Shown here: positions 27,383-36,182 of the stretch, in pieces
Layout of the letters: each line of letters starts with the position of its first letter
How positions within the stretch are numbered: the stretch's first letter is position 1
Assembly: GCA_036270095.1 (NCBI GenBank)
Contig: DATBDE010000116.1
Span: forward strand, 1 to 39,862
Length of the DNA stretch: 39,862 nucleotides
Direction: 5' to 3'
DNA from: DATBDE01 sp036270095
GTDB taxonomy: Bacteria > Actinomycetota > Thermoleophilia > Solirubrobacterales > Solirubrobacteraceae
The notes under the pieces: generated by a model
What the model saw: the letters and a program-made list of their open reading frames with translations, nothing else
Databases searched by the model: none
What the model was told of the DNA's origin: nothing
Made by a program: the position numbers and the translations under genes

Positions 27383-28201
27383 TCAAGCTCTTTGCTGGGC
27401 ATCCGCTGGGTTTTTGCCGGGGCCGGGGTGGAACGCTTTCGCCGCTTGCCCGCCGGAGGCCGTCCACCGGATGACGTTGCGCAGCGGGACGTCCCAGGTG
27501 ATGCGCGCAATGCACAGGAGCACGTCACCTTCCCGGTAGCCGGGGTTGCGCTCGGCGAAGAAGGCGACCACGGGGTCGGCCATGCGCTCCTCCGGGATCT
27601 CCACGACCTCGGGGGCGAGGTTCTGCGGGTGGACCAGCACCCCGCGATCGCGGTCCAAGAGGCTCGGGAAGCGGCTCTCCGCGACCGCATCGAGGATCGC
27701 CTGCTCGCGCGGCGGCGGTTCCTGACCCGGGCGCGGATAGAAGGTAGCCAGCGTGTGGGTGACCAGCTCGTAGCCGTGGTAGGTCCCGGTCGGCATCACG
27801 GCGTAGACCGCGCGGCCCCGGTTGCGGAAGAGCTCGCGCATCGAGAGCACGGCGTAGGCCATCGCCGCCTGCTCGTGATGGCGCATGGCCGGCCTCAAGT
27901 ACGTGTCCAGGACGGAGAACGCCACCTCCGGGCGGCCCTCCACGTCGACGCGGTCGACCGTCACCATGGTCAGGCCCACCAGCGTGTCGTGGTCGTCGCG
28001 GAACAGCACGACTTCCATTCCCGGCTCGACCATGTGGCGCGCCAACGGCTCGTGATGGCTCGCCTTCCAGAAGGGTCCTTCGCACAGCGCGTCGATCTCC
28101 GCGAACTCCGCGTCGGTGAGGTGAGCGGCGTCGCGGATGGACAGGCGCGGCACGGTCACTCCGATCCGCTCCACCGCGGCGAGGGCGGCTCCGCCGGCCA
28201 T
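27383..28201 (-). CDS. Uncharacterised protein of the lanthipeptide cluster, possibly GNAT-like
   Basis: A 272-aa soluble protein I cannot assign firmly. The middle part (VVLFRDDHDTLVGLTMVTVDRV, then EVAFSVLDTYLRPAMRHHEQAAMAYAVL) has the beta-strand, acceptor-site, helix order of GNAT acyltransferases, with YLRPAMRHH at the place of the acetyl-CoA loop. VMPTGTYHGYELVTHTLATFYPRPG follows. It starts at ATG 28201 with a TAGCTT box 7 nt upstream, 24 bp after lanC on the same strand, and ends just before the precursor copies. The location suggests a tailoring enzyme or immunity factor. The GNAT reading is tentative. Confidence 0.55.
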   Translation of the reverse strand: MAGGAALAAVERIGVTVPRLSIRDAAHLTDAEFAEIDALCEGPFWKASHHEPLARHMVEPGMEVVLFRDDHDTLVGLTMVTVDRVDVEGRPEVAFSVLDTYLRPAMRHHEQAAMAYAVLSMRELFRNRGRAVYAVMPTGTYHGYELVTHTLATFYPRPGQEPPPREQAILDAVAESRFPSLLDRDRGVLVHPQNLAPEVVEIPEERMADPVVAFFAERNPGYREGDVLLCIARITWDVPLRNVIRWTASGGQAAKAFHPGPGKNPADAQQRA

Positions 28202-28208
28202 GGGCCGC

Positions 28209-28214
28209 AAGCTA
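28209..28214 (-). promoter_or_regulatory. TANNNT -10 box (TAGCTT) between lanC and the uncharacterised gene
   Basis: On the minus strand TAGCTT ends 7 nt before ATG 28201. The gene can therefore be transcribed separately from lanC, whose stop lies just upstream. Confidence 0.4.
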
Positions 28215-28225
28215 CCCGATTGGAC

Positions 28226-29536
28226 TCACGACAGCAGGAGAACGCGATCCCAGCCGGACGCGTCGGAGCTGCCCACAGTGCAGAGCGTCAACACCACGCC
28301 GGCCGCGCCCGTCAGCAGCCCGGGACGATCGGCGGTGGCCCCGTTCGGATCGATGTCGCGGATGCCGTAGGGGCTGGAGGCGTCGAACGCGGCGAGCAGC
28401 TCGCCCGCCAGCGCATCGGCCCGGGCCCAGAGCTCGGCGCTCCCGGTCCGCTGGGCCAGGCGCATGGTGATCTGCAGCGTCCCGGCAACGCCGTGGCACA
28501 GCGTGGGGCTCGGAAGCCGGCGCTCGGCGGGGTCGAGGTCCAGAGCGCGCTCGAGTCCGTCGAGCGCCGCCGCACGCCAACCGGCCTCCTGCAAGCAGTC
28601 GCCGGCGTTCCACAGCGCCCAGGCGATGCCGCCCGACCCGTAGCACCACGCGGGGCGCGGGTCGAGGCCGGGCTGCTCGGCGCACACGCCGTCGTCGGCC
28701 AGCGCCAGCCACGACGGCCACCTGGGCCCAGCGGCATCGGCAGAGGCCCTCGCCACCAGCCAGCCGCCGAGCTCCGCGACGGCTTCGCGCTGCCCGGCGA
28801 CCTCGATCCCTTCCCGCGCGGCCAGGGTGAGCAACGCGAGCGGGCCCGCGACCCCGTGCGAGAGGCCGGCGTCGATCCGCGCCGGGCGCTCGGCCTCGGG
28901 CAGCGCCCGGTAGCCGCTCAGGTCAGGAGCGGCCTGGGCGCGCGCCGCGAGCGCGTCGAGCACGGACGCGAGGAGCGCGCGGGTCTGCTCGCGCTCGCGC
29001 CGCCCGAGCAGGTAGGCGCCGAGACCGGTGACGCCGGCCATGTGGTCCCAGGACCCGCCGGGCAGCGGCTCCGCGCCGGCGAGGGGAGCGAGCAGCCCGG
29101 GCCCGGCGTCGACGAGCATGGCGTCGAGGCGCTCCAGCAGTGGCAGCGGACGGGCCGCGGCCGCGGCGAGCCGAGCGGCGCAGAACGCCACGCCGGCCAG
29201 CCCGTCGAGCATCCCCGGCCCGGCGTGCGCGGGGATGGCCTCGACGGCGCCGCGCAGAGCTCGCCCTGCCAGGCCCCGCCACGGCCCGTCGGGATCGCAG
29301 CGGGCCAGCTCGTCGAACGCGAGCGCGAGCCCCGAGTACCCGGAGGCGAGGCCGTAGGCCGGCGGCTCGACGGATAGCTCTGCGAGGCGCCGGCCGAGCG
29401 CGACGGCGAGCTCGCGCGCGCGGCGGCGGCGCTCGTGCGCAATGGGCGGCGGCTCCGCAAGCCGTGCGGCGTCGTCGTCGGTGCTGGGGCGTACGGGCAG
29501 AGCTACGTAGTATCGCCCCGTGGATGCCCCGCCCAC
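28226..29536 (-). CDS. lanC: Lanthionine synthetase C-like cyclase
   Basis: About 436 aa. LanC enzymes add Cys thiols to dehydrated Ser/Thr to close lanthionine rings. The toroid of Gly-rich helical repeats is visible (GLASGYSGLAL, GMLDGLAGVAFC, GLSHGVAGPLAL, CYGSGGIAWAL, LCHGVAGTLQ, GLLTGAAGVVLTL). The zinc ligands are present: Cys298 (AWCYG) and Cys347-His348 (LCHG). The start is uncertain: GTG 29536 is the nearest credible codon, and an ATG at 29578 gives 14 more residues. Either way it overlaps the divergent lanB start. It is the first gene of the minus-strand arm leading to the precursor. Confidence 0.93.
   Translation of the reverse strand: MGGASTGRYYVALPVRPSTDDDAARLAEPPPIAHERRRRARELAVALGRRLAELSVEPPAYGLASGYSGLALAFDELARCDPDGPWRGLAGRALRGAVEAIPAHAGPGMLDGLAGVAFCAARLAAAAARPLPLLERLDAMLVDAGPGLLAPLAGAEPLPGGSWDHMAGVTGLGAYLLGRREREQTRALLASVLDALAARAQAAPDLSGYRALPEAERPARIDAGLSHGVAGPLALLTLAAREGIEVAGQREAVAELGGWLVARASADAAGPRWPSWLALADDGVCAEQPGLDPRPAWCYGSGGIAWALWNAGDCLQEAGWRAAALDGLERALDLDPAERRLPSPTLCHGVAGTLQITMRLAQRTGSAELWARADALAGELLAAFDASSPYGIRDIDPNGATADRPGLLTGAAGVVLTLCTVGSSDASGWDRVLLLS
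29508..29513 (+). promoter_or_regulatory. TANNNT -10 box (TAGTAT) of lanB
   Basis: TAGTAT ends 6 nt before GTG 29520, with no Shine-Dalgarno between. It lies inside the N-terminal codons of divergent lanC, so the two arms share a promoter region. Confidence 0.5.
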
Positions 29537-32500
29537 GGGAGGCGAGCCCCGGTACGCGGTCCTGCCGTGGATCGTCATCCGCGCCCCGGCGCTGCCGGTC
29601 GAGGACTACGAGGCGCTCGGCGATCGCGACGCGGTGGCACGGCTGTACGCCTCGCCGTTGTTCCGGCGCGCGGTGGCGGTGGCCAGCCCCTCGCTCAGCG
29701 CGGCGCTCGACCGCGGCGACGGCACGCTCGGCGCTCGCGCCCGCGGCGCACGGCTGCGGTACGCGATCCGCATGGCCACCCGCCCGACGCCCTTCGGAGC
29801 CTTCGCCGGCGTCGCCCTGGCCGAGTGGGGACCGCGCACCACGCTGCGGCTGCGCAGCGAAGACGGGCGGCTGCGAACCGGGCCGGACGTCGAGTGGCTC
29901 GCCGGCCTGCTCCGTGAGGCCGAGACCCGCCCCGACGTCCGCCGGCAGCTCCGCGTCCAGCTGCACCCGGCGGCGGTCGTCGTGGGGCGGAGGCTGACCC
30001 TCGCGCAACGACCACCCGTGCCGGGCGGCGACGCGGACCGCCACATCCTCGACCTGCGCGTCACGCCGCTCGTGCGCGACGTGGTGGAGCTGGCCCCGGA
30101 GCCGATCCGGTGGACCGAGCTGCTCGCACGGATGACGACCCGCCACCCCGGCGCGGATCCGGCGCGGGTCGAAGCGGTGCTCGACCGACTGTGGGCCGAG
30201 GGCGTGCTGCTCAGCGAGCTGCGCCCGCAGGTCACGGCGGCGGTGCCGGCGCAGGCGGCGCGGCGAGCGCTCGACGGGGTCGCCGAGGCCCACGAGGAGC
30301 TGAGGCGACTGGACGCCGTGCTGGGCCGCTGCTCTCGCTGGGACGCGCTGCCGCCCGCACAGGCCGCAGCGGAGCGGGCGGCGCTCGACGAGACGACCCG
30401 CGCCGCAGTCGGCGTCTCCCCTCACGCGGCGCTGCGCACGGACCTGGCGCTCGACCTGGAGGGGGCGCTCGGCGAGCGGGTGGGCGAGGCACTGGCGCGG
30501 GCCGCCGACCTCTCGCTGCGCCTCGGGCTGTGGCCGACCGGCGACCCGGCGCTCGCTGCCTATCGCGCGCGGTTCGAAGACCGGTACGGCCGCGGGCGCG
30601 CGGTCCCGGTGCTCGAGCTGCTCGATCCGAGCCTGGGGCTGGGGTCGCCCGCGGACGAGGACGTCCGCGGGATCGAGGCGCCGGTCGTCCGGCAGCGCCG
30701 CCTCGCGCAGCTCGCCGCGGCTGCGTTCGCTGCGGGACGGCGCGAGGTGGAGCTCGACGACGCCCTGCTCGCGGACCTGGCCCCCGAGCCACCGGCCGCG
30801 CCATGGTGGCCCGCGAGCCTGGAGGTCTTCGCCGCCGTGGCGGCGCGCTCATCGGAGGACATCGACGCGGGCGCCTTCCGGCTCGTGCTGCGCGAGGTCC
30901 GGGCGGCGGCGCCGGGCGCCGTGGCCGCCCGCTTCGCCGACGTGCTCGAGCCGGACGGGCCGGCGGCGCTGCGGGAGACGGTCAAGGCCGCCGATCCGGC
31001 CGACGGCCGCCTGCGCGCCGAGGTGGTGTGCCTGCCGATGCGGCTGAGCGCGGCCAACGCGGTCGTGCACCCGCCGCTGCGCGCGTGGGAGGTGGTGCTC
31101 GACGCTGCGCCGGGCGTGCCCTCCGAGCGCGTGATCCCGCTGCGGGAGCTAGCCGTGGTGCTCGACGGCGGACGCCTGGCCATCGTGTGGCCGCGCGCCG
31201 ACCGCGAGGTCGGCCTGCAGGAGCACACGGCGCTCAACCGGACCCTGCTTCCGGCCCCGCTCGCGGCGCTGCGGCTGCTGGCGCGCGACGGGCAGGCGAT
31301 CCCCGGCCCCCACGTCCAGGGCGTGGAGCACCTGCCGTTCGTCCCCCGCCTCGTGTGCGGGCAGGTCGTCGTCGCGACCGCGCACTGGCACCTCGATGAC
31401 CGTGCCCACGGGGACGCGCTGCCGGTCGACGACGCCGCCGCCTTCGCACCGGCGTTGCAGGACTGGCGCGCGCGCTGGCGCATGGACCGCCACGTGTACC
31501 TGCGCTCCGACGACAACCGGCTGCTGCTCGACCTCGACGACGCCGAGCAGCGCGAGCAGCTTCGCCAGGCGCTGGCGGCGGCGGATCGGCCGGTCACGCT
31601 CGAGGAGGCGCTGCCGCGAACCGGCGACGCGTGGCTGCCGGGCCCGCGCGGGCGCCACGCGATGGAGCTGACCGCGACGCTGCGGCTGGAGGTGCCCACG
31701 CCGAGGCCGCCCGCCGCCGCCGCTCGCCCCGTCGCGGCGGCGGAGCGGACGCGGGCGCCGGGCGGCGACTGGCTGTATCTCAAGCTGTACGCGCCTGCGG
31801 CGACGCACGAGGACCTCGTCGCAGGACCCGTCCGCGAGCTGTGCGCCGAGGCGCTGGCCTGCGGGGCCGCCGACCTGTGGTTCTTCCTCCGCTACCACGA
31901 CCCGGACCCGCACATCCGGCTCAGGCTGCACGGCGAGCCGCAGCGGCTGGCAGCGGAGCTCTGGCCGCGCGTGGCGCCGTGGCTGCGCGCGCTGGTCGAC
32001 GACGCGTGGTGCCACCGGGTGGCGCTGGACACCTACGAGCGAGAGGTCGAGCGCTACGGCGGCCCGGAGTCGATGGACCGGGCGGAGCGCGCGTTCGCCG
32101 CCGACAGCCGGGCCGTGGCCGACCTGCTGCGCCTGCGCGCCCGCGGGCGGCTGCGCCTGGAGCGGACGCTGCTCGCCGTTGCGTCGCTCGACCTGCTGCT
32201 GCAGGGGCTCGGGCTGCCCGGCGCCGAGCGGCTGGCCTGGGCGCGCGGCGTGCGCGGGCACGAGGCGGGCGAGCGCTTCCGCGCCGAGCAGGGCCTCCTG
32301 CGCCTGCTGCTCGACGAGGGTCTCGGCGCCGCCGGCGAGGACGAGGCGGCGGCGGTGCTGACGCGCCGCGCCGAGGCGCTTCGCGCACAGCCGCCGGTCG
32401 ACGTCTCGGTTCCGGTCGCAGGCGCCTTGGCCCACATGCACTGCAACCGGCTGCTCGGGACCGACAGGGCGGACGAGGAGGCGGTGTTCGAGCTCTGGGC

Positions 32501-32555
32501 CCGCACGGTGCGCAGCGTCGCGGCGATGCAGCGCGTCGGACGGATGAGCTCGTGA
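29520..32555 (+). CDS. lanB: Full-length class I lanthipeptide dehydratase
   Basis: A 1,011-aa, standard-length LanB. It activates precursor Ser/Thr with glutamyl-tRNA and eliminates glutamate to give dehydroalanine or dehydrobutyrine. The glutamylation domain covers about residues 1-690: the RMATRPTPFGAFAGV block (84-98) carries the conserved Arg pair and TPFG, and the recognition element that grips the FxLD leader is expected near 150-220. The elimination (SpaB-C) domain covers about 735-1,005: GGDWLYLKLYAP, FFLRYHDPDPHIRLR, DTYEREVERYGG and HMHCNR (972-977). Both domains are on one chain, unlike the split thiopeptide type. GTG 29520 follows a TAGTAT box by 6 nt. The stop overlaps the exporter GTG. 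Confidence 0.96.
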   Translation: MDAPPTGGEPRYAVLPWIVIRAPALPVEDYEALGDRDAVARLYASPLFRRAVAVASPSLSAALDRGDGTLGARARGARLRYAIRMATRPTPFGAFAGVALAEWGPRTTLRLRSEDGRLRTGPDVEWLAGLLREAETRPDVRRQLRVQLHPAAVVVGRRLTLAQRPPVPGGDADRHILDLRVTPLVRDVVELAPEPIRWTELLARMTTRHPGADPARVEAVLDRLWAEGVLLSELRPQVTAAVPAQAARRALDGVAEAHEELRRLDAVLGRCSRWDALPPAQAAAERAALDETTRAAVGVSPHAALRTDLALDLEGALGERVGEALARAADLSLRLGLWPTGDPALAAYRARFEDRYGRGRAVPVLELLDPSLGLGSPADEDVRGIEAPVVRQRRLAQLAAAAFAAGRREVELDDALLADLAPEPPAAPWWPASLEVFAAVAARSSEDIDAGAFRLVLREVRAAAPGAVAARFADVLEPDGPAALRETVKAADPADGRLRAEVVCLPMRLSAANAVVHPPLRAWEVVLDAAPGVPSERVIPLRELAVVLDGGRLAIVWPRADREVGLQEHTALNRTLLPAPLAALRLLARDGQAIPGPHVQGVEHLPFVPRLVCGQVVVATAHWHLDDRAHGDALPVDDAAAFAPALQDWRARWRMDRHVYLRSDDNRLLLDLDDAEQREQLRQALAAADRPVTLEEALPRTGDAWLPGPRGRHAMELTATLRLEVPTPRPPAAAARPVAAAERTRAPGGDWLYLKLYAPAATHEDLVAGPVRELCAEALACGAADLWFFLRYHDPDPHIRLRLHGEPQRLAAELWPRVAPWLRALVDDAWCHRVALDTYEREVERYGGPESMDRAERAFAADSRAVADLLRLRARGRLRLERTLLAVASLDLLLQGLGLPGAERLAWARGVRGHEAGERFRAEQGLLRLLLDEGLGAAGEDEAAAVLTRRAEALRAQPPVDVSVPVAGALAHMHCNRLLGTDRADEEAVFELWARTVRSVAAMQRVGRMSS

Positions 32556-35500
32556 CCCCCGGGCGCCGCATCCTCGCGCTGCTGATGGCCCACCGGTGGC
32601 CCCTGATCGGCGGGTTGCTCGCCATCCTCGCCACCGGCGCCTTCACCGCGGTGGTGCCGCTCCTTCTCGGCGTGGGAATCGACGCGCTCGATGCCCACGA
32701 CCGGGGCGGGCTGGAGGCGGCGGCCGCGGGGATCGTCGGCCTCGCCGTGCTCGGCGGCGTGACCACCGCGGTGGGGATGCGGCTGATGGCGCGCGTCGGC
32801 GTCGACGTCGAGACCGACCTGCGAGCGACCTACTTCCGCCGGCTGCAGGAGCTGCCGCTCGACGTCCTCGAGCGGTTCCCGCAGGGCCAGCTCGTCTCCC
32901 GCGGGACCGTCGACCTGCGCGTCCTCCGGCTCTTCATCGGCAGCGGTCTGGGAACGCTCGTGCAGGCGGTCACGATCGTCGTGGTGGCGATCGTGCTCAT
33001 GGTCGTGACCAACCCGCTCCTGACCCTGCTCGCGCTCGCGCCGCTCCCGTTCGCCTTCTACCTGTCCGCGCGGTTCTCGGGACCTTTGGCCCGGCGCTAC
33101 GCCGCCGTCCGCACGGTGGTGTCCGAGCTGGCCTCCCAGGCCGTACAGGACGTGGAGGGGGCGGCGGTCATCCGCGGCTTCGCGCGCGAGAACGAGCAGC
33201 TCGCGCGCTTCCGGCGCGGGGTCGACCGGCTGATGGAGCAGGGCCGGGAGCAGGTCAAGCTCCAGTCCTGGTACACGTCCACGCTCGCGGCGCTCTCCCT
33301 GCTGGGCCTGGTCGCCGTCCTCCTCTACGGCAACTTCGCCGCGGTTGAGGGCCACCACCTGAGCACGGGCGAGTTCGTCGCCTTCTACGGCTACCTGCTG
33401 CTGATGCTGGCCCCCGCCCAGCAGCTCGGCACGCTGATACCGGCGGTGCCGGTCGCGCTGGCCGCCGGGGAGCGCGCCCTGGACGTGATCGACCTGCCGG
33501 ACGCGGAGCGACGCGGCGGTCAGGGCCTCGACGGACGCCCGGGCTCCGCCGCCCTGCGCGACGCGATCCTGACTTACGGCGACGGGCCGCCCGCCCTGCA
33601 GGGCCTGGAGCTGGACGTGCCCGCGGGAAGCGTGGTCGCGCTCACCGGTCCGACGGGGTCGGGCAAGACGACCGTGCTGCAGGTGCTCCTCGGCCTCCGG
33701 GGCCTGGACGCGGGCCAGGCCGAGGTGGGCGGCGTCAGGCTGGACAGCGTCGAGCTCTCCGCGCTGCGCGGGCATCATGCCGCCGAGGTCGACGACGACC
33801 CGTTCCTGTTCGCGGGCAGCGTGCGCGACAACATCGCCTACGCCCGTCCCGACGCCGATGAGCAGGACATCGAGGCCGCTGCGCGCACGGCCCAGGCCCA
33901 CGGCTTCGTGACCGCCCTGCCGGACGGCTACGCCACCCGTGTCGGGGCCCGCGGGATCCGGCTCTCGGGGGGCGAGCGGCAGCGGATCGCGCTCGCGCGG
34001 GCGCTGCTCATCCGGCCGCGGCTCGTGCTGCTCGACAACGCGACCGGGAGCCTCGACGGCATCACCGAGCGGCGGGTCGTGGCCGGCCTGCGCGAGCGGC
34101 TCGCGGACGCGACGGCCGTGACCGTGGCCTACCGCGAGTCGTCGCTCGCGCTCGCGGACGAGGTGATGACGCTTCGCGACGGCCGCGTGGTCGGACGGGA
34201 GTCGCGCAGCGCGGCCGCGGTCGCCGATGAGGCCGCGCCGTCGAGCGACGCGCCGACGCCGGAGGCGGAGCCGGCCGAGGCAGCGGCACCGGCCGCCGCC
34301 GACCCGGGGACGGCCCCGGGCGGGCTGCGGCTGCTGGCGCTCCCGCGCCGGCGGATGGTCGCGATCGCCGCCTGGGCGGCCGGGTCGGTCGCGGTCTCGC
34401 TCGTCGCCCCGCTGCTCGCCGGCGCGGCGGTGGACGAGATCGTCCAGCCCAAGAGCCTCGACTCGGTCTGGCTACTGACCGGCGCGGTCGCCGTGACCCT
34501 GGCCCTGACCTGGGTGACCGGCTTCGGGCTGAGCCGCATCATCGGCTTCACCGGCCTCGAGGGACTGGCCCGCCTGCGGGTGCGGCTGGTCGACCACCTG
34601 CTCCGCGTCCCGCTGCCGTTCGTGTTGCGTAGCGATCCGGGGGCGCTGCTCTCGCGGGTGACCAACGACGTCGAGGCCTCCCAGCAGCTGCTCAACGCCG
34701 GCTTCACCCTGCTCGTGACCAGTGTGCTGACGCTGCTGGCGACGATGCCGGTGCTGCTCATCCTCGACCTCCAGCTGGGGCTCGTCACGCTGGTGCCCTG
34801 CGCGCTGGCAGCGCTCGTCATCGTCCTGCTCACGCGGGCGATGCGCGGTGCCTCCGCGCTGGCCCAGGAGCGGTTGGAGACCCTCATCGGGGAGGTGCAG
34901 GAAACCGTCTCCGGCGCGCGGGTCGTGCGTGGTTTCTCGCAGCAGGAACGCCACGTGCGCCGCTTCGACGAGCGCAACGACCAGGCGCGCGAGACGCTGG
35001 TCCGCGCCACCTGGCTGTCCGGTCTGTACCCGGCGGCCACCGAGCTGATCGGGCTGAGCGGGATCGGGGCGGTCCTGCTCGTGGGGGGCGACCAGGTCCT
35101 CGCCGGCGCGGCGACCATCGGCACCATCGTGACCTTCACCACGTACCTGCGCGTGGCCCTGGCGCCGCTCCCGATGCTCGCCACGCTGCAGTCGCTCTAC
35201 GTGCAGGCCGCAGCCGGCCTGTCGCGCATCGCCGGCCTGCTGGCCGTCGACGCCGAGGAGCCCGCCGGGCGCCCGTCGCTGGACGCCGTGGTCGGCGAGG
35301 TGCGCTTGGAGGGCGTCAGCTTCGCCTACCCGGGCGGCCCCTGGGTCGTCCGCGACGTCGACCTCACGGTCCCGGCCGGGGGCACGCTGGCCCTGGTCGG
35401 GAAGACGGGCGCCGGCAAGACCACGCTGGTCAGGCTGCTGATGGGCTTCCTGACCCCCGGGCGCGGCCGCGTTCGCATCGACGGACACGACCTCGCCACG

Positions 35501-36022
35501 GTCAGCCTGCGGTCGCTGCGCGAGCACATGGCGGTCGTCACCCAGGAGCCGTTCCTCTTCCGGGGCACGGTCGCCGACAACCTCGCCTGGGCGGCGAAGG
35601 ACCACGCGCCGGACCGCGTGCAGGCGGCGGCACACGCGGTCGGGCTCCTCAACGTCCTCCCGCGCGGGCTGAAGACCGAGGTCAGCGACCGCGGCGCCAG
35701 CCTGTCCGCAGGAGAGCGGCAACTCGTCGCCCTCGCGCGGGCGCTGGTCGCGGAGCCACGGCTCCTGATCCTTGACGAGGCCACGTCGAGCGTCGACCCC
35801 GCCTCCGAGGCGCGGGTCGAGGAAGCGATCACGGTCGCCGCCGCGCACTGCACCACGGTCATCGTCGCCCACCGGCTGTCCACGATCCGCTCGGCCGACG
35901 AGATCGCGGTCGTCGACGCCGGGCGAGTGGTCGAGCGCGGGGCGCACGACGATCTGCTGCGCGCCGGCGGTGCGTACGCGCGGCTATGCCACGCGGCCGA
36001 GGGCAGCGGGATCACGAGCTGA
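32552..36022 (+). CDS. Fused double ABC exporter with one degenerate ATP site
   Basis: A 1,156-aa TMD-NBD-TMD-NBD protein, two half-exporters joined by an Ala/Pro/Glu-rich linker (about 551-592). NBD1 has Walker A GPTGSGKTT (~366) and LSGGERQR (~471), but Walker B ends LLDNAT (Asn for the catalytic Glu), the Q-loop reads VDDDPFLF (no Gln) and the H-loop reads VAYRES (Tyr for His). NBD2 has GKTGAGKTT (~949), TQEPFLF, LDEATSSVD and VAHRLST intact but a variant signature, LSAGERQ (~1,050). Hydrolysis is therefore expected at one composite site only. There is no N-terminal C39 peptidase domain, so it exports but does not cleave leaders. It is coupled to lanB by GTGA, so peptide export or immunity is the likely role. 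Confidence 0.93.
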   Translation: MTPGRRILALLMAHRWPLIGGLLAILATGAFTAVVPLLLGVGIDALDAHDRGGLEAAAAGIVGLAVLGGVTTAVGMRLMARVGVDVETDLRATYFRRLQELPLDVLERFPQGQLVSRGTVDLRVLRLFIGSGLGTLVQAVTIVVVAIVLMVVTNPLLTLLALAPLPFAFYLSARFSGPLARRYAAVRTVVSELASQAVQDVEGAAVIRGFARENEQLARFRRGVDRLMEQGREQVKLQSWYTSTLAALSLLGLVAVLLYGNFAAVEGHHLSTGEFVAFYGYLLLMLAPAQQLGTLIPAVPVALAAGERALDVIDLPDAERRGGQGLDGRPGSAALRDAILTYGDGPPALQGLELDVPAGSVVALTGPTGSGKTTVLQVLLGLRGLDAGQAEVGGVRLDSVELSALRGHHAAEVDDDPFLFAGSVRDNIAYARPDADEQDIEAAARTAQAHGFVTALPDGYATRVGARGIRLSGGERQRIALARALLIRPRLVLLDNATGSLDGITERRVVAGLRERLADATAVTVAYRESSLALADEVMTLRDGRVVGRESRSAAAVADEAAPSSDAPTPEAEPAEAAAPAAADPGTAPGGLRLLALPRRRMVAIAAWAAGSVAVSLVAPLLAGAAVDEIVQPKSLDSVWLLTGAVAVTLALTWVTGFGLSRIIGFTGLEGLARLRVRLVDHLLRVPLPFVLRSDPGALLSRVTNDVEASQQLLNAGFTLLVTSVLTLLATMPVLLILDLQLGLVTLVPCALAALVIVLLTRAMRGASALAQERLETLIGEVQETVSGARVVRGFSQQERHVRRFDERNDQARETLVRATWLSGLYPAATELIGLSGIGAVLLVGGDQVLAGAATIGTIVTFTTYLRVALAPLPMLATLQSLYVQAAAGLSRIAGLLAVDAEEPAGRPSLDAVVGEVRLEGVSFAYPGGPWVVRDVDLTVPAGGTLALVGKTGAGKTTLVRLLMGFLTPGRGRVRIDGHDLATVSLRSLREHMAVVTQEPFLFRGTVADNLAWAAKDHAPDRVQAAAHAVGLLNVLPRGLKTEVSDRGASLSAGERQLVALARALVAEPRLLILDEATSSVDPASEARVEEAITVAAAHCTTVIVAHRLSTIRSADEIAVVDAGRVVERGAHDDLLRAGGAYARLCHAAEGSGITS

Positions 36023-36153
36023 GCGCGCGACCGACCGGCGGCTCATCGTGTTCGCAACCGGCGCGGGCGGCGCATCCCATGGCGACACGACGATCCCCGC
36101 GACGGGCTTGAGGTCGCCGATGGGGCAAGATTGTTTGACGCACGGCGAGTTCG

Positions 36154-36177
36154 CCGCGGCCCGTGGACCGGCCGCGG
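36154..36177. terminator. GC-only hairpin between convergent genes
   Basis: CCGCGGCC and GGCCGCGG form a perfect 8-bp stem with an 8-nt loop in the 160-bp gap between the exporter (+) and the beta-lactamase-fold gene (-), 6 bp from the latter's stop. The position suits a bidirectional terminator. There is no U-tract on either side. The rest of the gap (36,023-36,153) shows no gene. Confidence 0.4.
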
Positions 36178-36182
36178 ACGGG

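Noticed and set aside
26583..27539. 318-codon plus-strand frame containing EVTVVAPVTSAA
   Set aside because: Except for the inverted core, the translation is Ser/Pro/Arg-rich without homology, and it runs through three minus-strand genes. No start signal is present.
36023..36182. Possible further peptide with NSPCVKQSCPIGDLKP on the minus strand
   Set aside because: It has two Cys but no start codon or Shine-Dalgarno and no F-x-L-D leader. The frame belongs to a shadow of the beta-lactamase-fold gene.
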